This document shows, in pieces, positions 6,545-10,354 of a DNA stretch of 10,354 bases; positions within the stretch are counted from its first letter, which is position 1; each line of letters starts with the position of its first letter. This DNA comes from Planctomycetota bacterium. GTDB taxonomy: Bacteria > Planctomycetota > Planctomycetia > Isosphaerales > Isosphaeraceae. A program made the position numbers and the translations under genes. The notes beneath the pieces were generated by a model. The model saw nothing but the letters and a program-made list of their open reading frames with translations, did not search any database and was not told the DNA's origin. Location of the stretch: positions 1-10,354 of the forward strand of contig JAJYDH010000203.1 in NCBI GenBank assembly GCA_021777685.1, in the 5' to 3' direction.

Positions 6545-7384
6545 ATGACTTCTCGACGCCGAACGACCGCCGCCCTCGTCCTGCTCGGCGGCTCGATGAT
6601 CCTGGCCGTCGCGTCCGCCGACGAGAAGCTCGCCGGGATCGCGTGCCGGTCGGTCCACCTCGCGTACACCGCCCCCGAGGCGACCGCCTTCTACAACGAG
6701 GTCACGGTCGAGAAGTCGGCCGAGGGGACGTATTTCTGCGCCTGCGGCTTCAACCAGGGCTATTTCGGCATCCAGGAGCAGGGCCGCGGCAAGAAGGTCG
6801 TGATCTTCTCGGTCTGGGACCCGGGCAAGCAGGACGACCCGAACTCGGTCGACGAGGGGAATCGGGTCAAGCTGATCTCGAAGGACGACCAGGTCCGGGT
6901 CGGCCGGTTCGGCAACGAGGGGACGGGCGGGCAGTCGTTCCTCGACCTCGACTGGAAGGAGGGCGAGACTTACCGCTTCCTCGTCACGGCCAGGGTCGCC
7001 GGGGACCGGACCGAATTCGCCGCCCACATCGCCCCGCCCGACGCCAAGGAGTGGCGGCACCTGGCGACGTTCTCGACCCTGGCGAAGGGAAAGCTCCTGG
7101 GCGGCTATTACTCGTTCATCGAGGATTTCAAGCGCGACAAGGTCTCGGCCACGATCGAACGCCGGGCGAGGTTCGGCGAGGCCTGGGCCCGGACCGCCGA
7201 CGGCCGCTGGATCGCCCTGACCCGCGCCCGGTTCACCGCCGACAAGAACCCCGCCCTGACCATCGACGCGGGCGTCGAGTCCGGCCGATTCTTCCTCGCG
7301 ACCGGCGGGAAGGTCGAGAATGCCCACGTCCCGCTCGGCAAGGAGATGGACCTCCGGCCGGCTCGGATACCGGAGCTGCCGTGA
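6545..7384 (+). CDS. Secreted DUF3472 family protein
   Basis: 279 residues. Residues 1-25 are a signal peptide (TSRRR basic start, ALVLLGGSMILAV core, ASA|D cleavage), so the protein is exported. The rest matches the DUF3472 pattern as remembered: FYNEVTV (49-55), GTYFCACGFNQGYFGIQ (61-77), VVIFSVWDPG (from 85), VRVGRFGNEGTGGQSF, a TYRFLVTARV strand, LLGGYYSFIEDF and RRARFG, ending in a beta-rich part (FTADKNPALTIDAGV). Some relatives carry an added DUF5077 domain; it is absent here. The biochemical role of DUF3472 is unknown; its beta-sandwich look and export suggest carbohydrate or surface binding, which is inference. GAGG eight bases before the ATG supports this start; the frame is open further upstream, but that would bury the signal peptide. 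It faces away from ppc across the repeat-bearing region. Confidence 0.9.
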   Translation: MTSRRRTTAALVLLGGSMILAVASADEKLAGIACRSVHLAYTAPEATAFYNEVTVEKSAEGTYFCACGFNQGYFGIQEQGRGKKVVIFSVWDPGKQDDPNSVDEGNRVKLISKDDQVRVGRFGNEGTGGQSFLDLDWKEGETYRFLVTARVAGDRTEFAAHIAPPDAKEWRHLATFSTLAKGKLLGGYYSFIEDFKRDKVSATIERRARFGEAWARTADGRWIALTRARFTADKNPALTIDAGVESGRFFLATGGKVENAHVPLGKEMDLRPARIPELP

Positions 7385-7465
7385 TTCTCCCTGGTCCCCG
7401 GCCTCTCTTTCTGGTCAAATCATAATTGAAAGACCGGGCGATCGGCGGCGTTGAGGGCGAGAGTC

Positions 7466-7822
7466 ATGGCTGGGCCGACCGAATTTAGTTTCGCGAAGTG
7501 GCTGCTTGGCCTGCTGCTCGTCGCCACCGTGTCGGGCATCTCGTCCGGAATCTGGTGGGCGGCCACGCTCAACGCAAACATGAAGAACCTGGAGATCACG
7601 ACGAACGACCATTTTGGTCGCCTGGATACCTCCGTGAAGAACCTGGAAACTTCCGTGAAGGGCCTGGAGGCCAGCACGAACGAACGGCTCAATAGCCTCG
7701 AAGTTTCCGTGAAGAACTTGGAAGCCAGCACGAACGAACGCTTCAACCGATTGGAATCGTCCTTGAAGAATCTGGACGCCTCGATCGGCAAGCTGCTCGA
7801 ACAGACGAAGCCGAAGCCCTGA
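7466..7822 (+). CDS. Small membrane-anchored coiled-coil protein with 18-residue repeats
   Basis: 118 residues, family not recognised. Residues 12-34 form one membrane segment (WLLGLLLVATV ... IWWAA). The rest is a charged amphipathic helix built from an 18-residue unit of the form SVKxLEASTNERxNxLEx: copies at 38-55 (diverged), 63-80, 81-98 and 99-113 (cut short), with one extra heptad at 56-62. The protein ends in KPKP. Hydrophobic positions (Leu42, 53, 60, 67, 78, 85, 96, 103, 110) alternate by 7 and 11, as in a coiled coil with a regular stutter. GAGGG eight bases before the ATG at 7466 supports the start; an in-frame TTG at 7451 is less likely. GC is 53-58% in counted stretches, well below its neighbours. 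It lies 51 bases before the cytochrome-like gene and may be co-transcribed. Oligomer-forming anchor or spacer is inference. Confidence 0.8.
   Translation: MAGPTEFSFAKWLLGLLLVATVSGISSGIWWAATLNANMKNLEITTNDHFGRLDTSVKNLETSVKGLEASTNERLNSLEVSVKNLEASTNERFNRLESSLKNLDASIGKLLEQTKPKP
7652..7759 (+). repeat. Two tandem 54-base copies inside the coiled-coil gene
   Basis: Copies 7652-7705 and 7706-7759 are identical at about 40 of 54 bases by hand count. They share the starts TCCGTGAAG and a 17-base run GCCAGCACGAACGAACG. Each encodes one 18-residue unit of the coiled coil. The repeat is still visible in the DNA and not only in the protein, which suggests growth by internal duplication in the fairly recent past. 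Confidence 0.8.
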
Positions 7823-7873
7823 CCCTCGCCGATCCCCGACCCGCCCGAACCCCCACCCCATCCGGTCGCGATC

Positions 7874-10300
7874 ATGCCCGCAAAGACAGCCTCGCCGCGA
7901 CTCGCGCTCGCCCTGTTGGCCCTCCTCGCCGCCGACGCTCGGGCGGGGGAATCGGCCCCGAAGCCGGTCGACTTCAACCGGGAGATCCGGCCGATCCTCT
8001 CGAACCGCTGCTATGCCTGCCACGGGCCGGACGCGGCGAAGCGGAAGGGAGGCTCGGTGCCGCTCCGGCTCGACACCGAGGACGGGGCCCTCGCCGACCT
8101 CGACGGCTACTCGGCGATCGTCCGGGGCAAGCCCGACGAGAGCGAGCTGATCCGGCGGATTTCGTCCGACGACCCGACCGAGGTCATGCCGCCGCCGAAG
8201 CACGCCCAGAAGCTCCCGCCCGCCGAGGTCGAGAAGCTCACCACCTGGATCGAGCAGGGCGCCCCGTACGCGAGGCACTGGGCCTACTCCAGGCCGGTCC
8301 GCCCCGCCTTGCCGGACGTCAAGGACGCCGCCTGGCCCCGGAACCCGGTCGACCGGTTCATCCTCGCCCGGATCGAGAAGGAGGGCTTGAGGCCCTCGCC
8401 CGAGGCCGACCGCGATGTTTTGATCCGCCGCCTCGCGCTCGACCTGACCGGCCTGCCGCCGACGCCGGAGGAGGTCGAGGCGTTCGACAAGGACACCTCG
8501 CCCGACGCTTACGAGAAGCTAGTCGACCGCCTGCTCGCCCGGCCGACCTACGGCGAGCACTGGGCCCGGGCCTGGCTCGACCTGGCCCGCTACGCCGACT
8601 CGGCCGGCTATGCCGACGACCCCCCCCGGACCATCTGGGCGTATCGCGACTACGCCATCCGCTCGTTCAACGCCAACAAGCCGTTCGACCGGTTCACCCT
8701 CGAACAGATCGCCGGGGACCTCCTGCCCGACGCGACCGACGAGACCCGGATCGCGACCGCGTTCCACCGGAACACGATGACCAACAGCGAAGGCGGGACC
8801 AACGACGAGGAATTCCGGAGCGCCGCGGTCGTGGATCGGGTCAACACCACGATGGCCGTCTGGATGGGCACCACCATCGCCTGCGCCCAGTGCCACGACC
8901 ACAAGTACGACCCCCTCTCGCAGGCCGACTTCTTCCGGCTCTACGCCTTCTTCAACAACACCCAGGACGCCGACCGGAACGACGAAGGGCCGACCCTGCC
9001 GATCGAATCGGCCGAGCGGAAGCGGCGCAAGGCCGGGCTGAAATCCGAGATCGAGGCGGCGGAGCGGGCCGTCCGGGCCCCGCTCGACCCGCGATCGGAG
9101 GCCCTGAAGGCCGACCTGGGGCGCTATTTCCTCGACGCCGACGAGATCGTCCGGAGGCCGGCCCTCGATAAGCTGGCCGATTTGAAGAAGCGACTCGCCG
9201 CGATGAAGCCCGAGACGACCGTGCCGGTCCTCGCCGAGACGGCCGCCAACGCCCGGCGCCAGACCCGCATCCAGCGCCGGGGGAACTTCATGGACCTGGG
9301 CGACCCGGTGTCGGAAGGCGTCCCCGAGGCCATCTTCCCGCTCCCGCCCGGAGCCCCGCGCGACCGCCTGACCCTGGCCCGCTGGCTGGTCAGCCCGGAC
9401 AACCCGCTGACGGCCCGCGTGGTCGCCAACCGCACCTGGGAGCAGATCTTCGGGGCCGGCCTGGTGCCGACCAGCGAGGAGTTCGGCTCGCAAGGGGAGC
9501 CGCCCACCCATCCCGAGCTGCTCGACTGGCTGGCGACCGAGCTGGTCGCCCGGCACTGGGACCTCAAGCAGTTCCTCCGCCTCCTGGTCACGTCGAGCAC
9601 CTACCGGCAGAGTTCGAAGGTCACGCCCGAAGGGCTCCGGCTCGACCCCGCGAACCAGTGGCTCGCCCGGGGGGCCCGGTTCCGCCTGCCGGCCGAGACG
9701 GTCCGCGACCAGGCGCTCGCCGTGGCCGGCCTGCTGAGCCCGAAGATGTACGGCCCGCCGGTCCGCCCGCCGCAGCCCTCCTCCGGCCTCAACGCCGCGT
9801 TCGGCGGCAAGATCGACTGGGCGACCAGCATGGGGGACGACCGATACCGCCGGGGGATCTACACCACCTGGCGACGCTCGAACCCGTACCCCTCGATGGC
9901 CACCTTCGACGCCCCCAACCGCGAGGTCTGCACCGTCCGCCGGTCGAGGACCAACACCCCGCTCCAGGCGCTGGTGACGCTCAATGATCCGGTCTACATC
10001 GAGGCCTCGCAGGCCCTCGCCCGCCGGATGGCCTCGGGAGGGAAGGAGCGGGCCGACCAGATCCGCCTGGGCGTCAAGCTCTGCCTCGCCCGAGACCCCA
10101 GCGACCGCGAGCTGTCCCGCCTCGCCGACCTCTACGACGACGCCCAAGCCCGCTTCGCGAGCGACCCCGAGAAGGCCAGGAAGATGGCCACCGACCCATT
10201 GGGCCCGGCGCCCGCCGGCGCGGACCTCGCCGACCTGGCGGCGTGGACCGTCGTGGCGAATGTGTTGCTCAACCTGGATGAGACTTTGATGAGGCGGTGA
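7874..10300 (+). CDS. PSCyt1-DUF1549-DUF1553 protein (planctomycete c-type cytochrome-like, exported)
   Basis: 808 residues. Residues 1-24 are a signal peptide (cleavage near ARA|G). Residues 32-135 are the PSCyt1 domain: DFNREIRPILSNRCYACHGPD with the haem site C46-x-x-C49-H50, and M105 in EVMPPP as probable sixth haem ligand. Residues about 157-365 are DUF1549 (FILARIEKEGLRPS, LALDLTGLPPTPEEV, WLDLARYADSAGY), holding a second haem-like motif C337-A-Q-C340-H341 followed by DHKYDPLS. A charged helical linker (375-450) leads to RGNFMDLGDPV and DUF1553 (about 495-760), with ARWLVSPDNPLTARVVANR and RTNTPLQALVTLNDP (692 on). The family is typical of planctomycetes and often occurs beside a DUF1501 gene and polysaccharide or sulfatase genes; its reaction is not established. 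No extra LamG or sugar-binding domain is present, so it is a compact member. No clear ribosome site precedes the ATG; the upstream gap is C-rich. Confidence 0.96.
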   Translation: MPAKTASPRLALALLALLAADARAGESAPKPVDFNREIRPILSNRCYACHGPDAAKRKGGSVPLRLDTEDGALADLDGYSAIVRGKPDESELIRRISSDDPTEVMPPPKHAQKLPPAEVEKLTTWIEQGAPYARHWAYSRPVRPALPDVKDAAWPRNPVDRFILARIEKEGLRPSPEADRDVLIRRLALDLTGLPPTPEEVEAFDKDTSPDAYEKLVDRLLARPTYGEHWARAWLDLARYADSAGYADDPPRTIWAYRDYAIRSFNANKPFDRFTLEQIAGDLLPDATDETRIATAFHRNTMTNSEGGTNDEEFRSAAVVDRVNTTMAVWMGTTIACAQCHDHKYDPLSQADFFRLYAFFNNTQDADRNDEGPTLPIESAERKRRKAGLKSEIEAAERAVRAPLDPRSEALKADLGRYFLDADEIVRRPALDKLADLKKRLAAMKPETTVPVLAETAANARRQTRIQRRGNFMDLGDPVSEGVPEAIFPLPPGAPRDRLTLARWLVSPDNPLTARVVANRTWEQIFGAGLVPTSEEFGSQGEPPTHPELLDWLATELVARHWDLKQFLRLLVTSSTYRQSSKVTPEGLRLDPANQWLARGARFRLPAETVRDQALAVAGLLSPKMYGPPVRPPQPSSGLNAAFGGKIDWATSMGDDRYRRGIYTTWRRSNPYPSMATFDAPNREVCTVRRSRTNTPLQALVTLNDPVYIEASQALARRMASGGKERADQIRLGVKLCLARDPSDRELSRLADLYDDAQARFASDPEKARKMATDPLGPAPAGADLADLAAWTVVANVLLNLDETLMRR

Positions 10301-10309
10301 GTGATTTTT

Positions 10310-10340
10310 GTAGGGCGGGTGAGCGGAAGCGAAACCCGCC
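10310..10340. repeat. REP-like GC-rich hairpin element after the PSCyt1 gene
   Basis: GGCGGGT (10314-10320) and ACCCGCC (10334-10340) are a perfect 7-base inverted repeat around a 13-base loop that carries GAGCGGAAGCGAA. The pattern GTAGGG(C/T)GGGT...GCG.AGCG.AACCC.CC is one I know from short dispersed intergenic repeats in many unrelated bacteria. It starts nine bases after the stop codon of the preceding gene. A terminator or 3'-end protecting role is possible, though no T run follows. Only one copy is in the window, so its status as a repeat rests on recognition. Confidence 0.55.
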
Positions 10341-10354
10341 GATCCCTCCGGAAG

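Noticed and set aside
6167..7327. 386-codon minus-strand frame
   Set aside because: It lies antisense to the DUF3472 gene and extends into the repeat array. Its composition is the Arg/Gly/Val/Asp-rich type expected opposite a GC-rich gene.
7401..7440. Terminator or promoter between the DUF3472 and coiled-coil genes
   Set aside because: CATAAT (7421-7426) resembles a -10 element but has no matching -35. The possible stem CCCGG..CTTTC with GAAAG..CCGGG is interrupted and has no T run. Too weak to call.
8519..10147. 542-codon minus-strand frame
   Set aside because: It is antisense to the PSCyt1/DUF1549/DUF1553 gene, which has clear conserved motifs throughout.

Overview
The window is very GC-rich (about 70-77% in coding stretches counted by eye) and reads as chromosomal DNA of a planctomycete, most likely an Isosphaeraceae-type member of the Planctomycetota. 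The strongest sign is the 808-residue secreted protein with the domain order PSCyt1 - DUF1549 - DUF1553, a signature of that phylum. A stand-alone DUF3472 protein, several Sec-exported proteins and the codon use agree with this. No rRNA, tRNA, insertion sequence, phage gene, CRISPR array or recognisable defence system was seen.

Left half, minus strand, read from right to left. ppc (phosphoenolpyruvate carboxylase, 2944-5712) is followed after 23 bases by pfkA (6-phosphofructokinase of the long plant-like type, GTG start, 1598-2920). This looks like a two-gene central-carbon operon that pairs the committing step of glycolysis with the PEP-to-oxaloacetate anaplerotic step. A hairpin after pfkA and a sigma70-like promoter then separate it from a second unit: an exported thioredoxin-fold protein with a single cysteine (380-1450) and, 45 bases on, a small exported Gln/Asn/Tyr-rich protein that runs off the left edge (1-334).

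Middle, 5713-6544. This is an 832-base divergent intergenic region. It holds seven degenerate copies of a 19-base unit (6098-6340). The central four form a 55-base dimer present twice in tandem. The array is open in all six frames, so any protein predicted across it is probably spurious. It is the most unusual non-coding structure in the window.

Right half, plus strand. A secreted DUF3472 protein (6545-7384), a small membrane-anchored coiled-coil protein with an 18-residue repeat and clearly lower GC (7466-7822), and the PSCyt1/DUF1549/DUF1553 c-type cytochrome-like protein (7874-10300) lie head to tail with gaps of 81 and 51 bases. A REP-like GC-rich hairpin (10310-10340) follows the last gene. 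The PSCyt1 protein probably has its usual DUF1501 partner beyond the right edge, but that cannot be seen here.

I found no convincing undescribed multi-gene system. The points most worth a second look are the six-frame-open minisatellite, the plant-like PFK with a mixed phosphate-donor signature, the one-cysteine TlpA-like protein, and the repeat-built membrane coiled coil next to the cytochrome-like gene.
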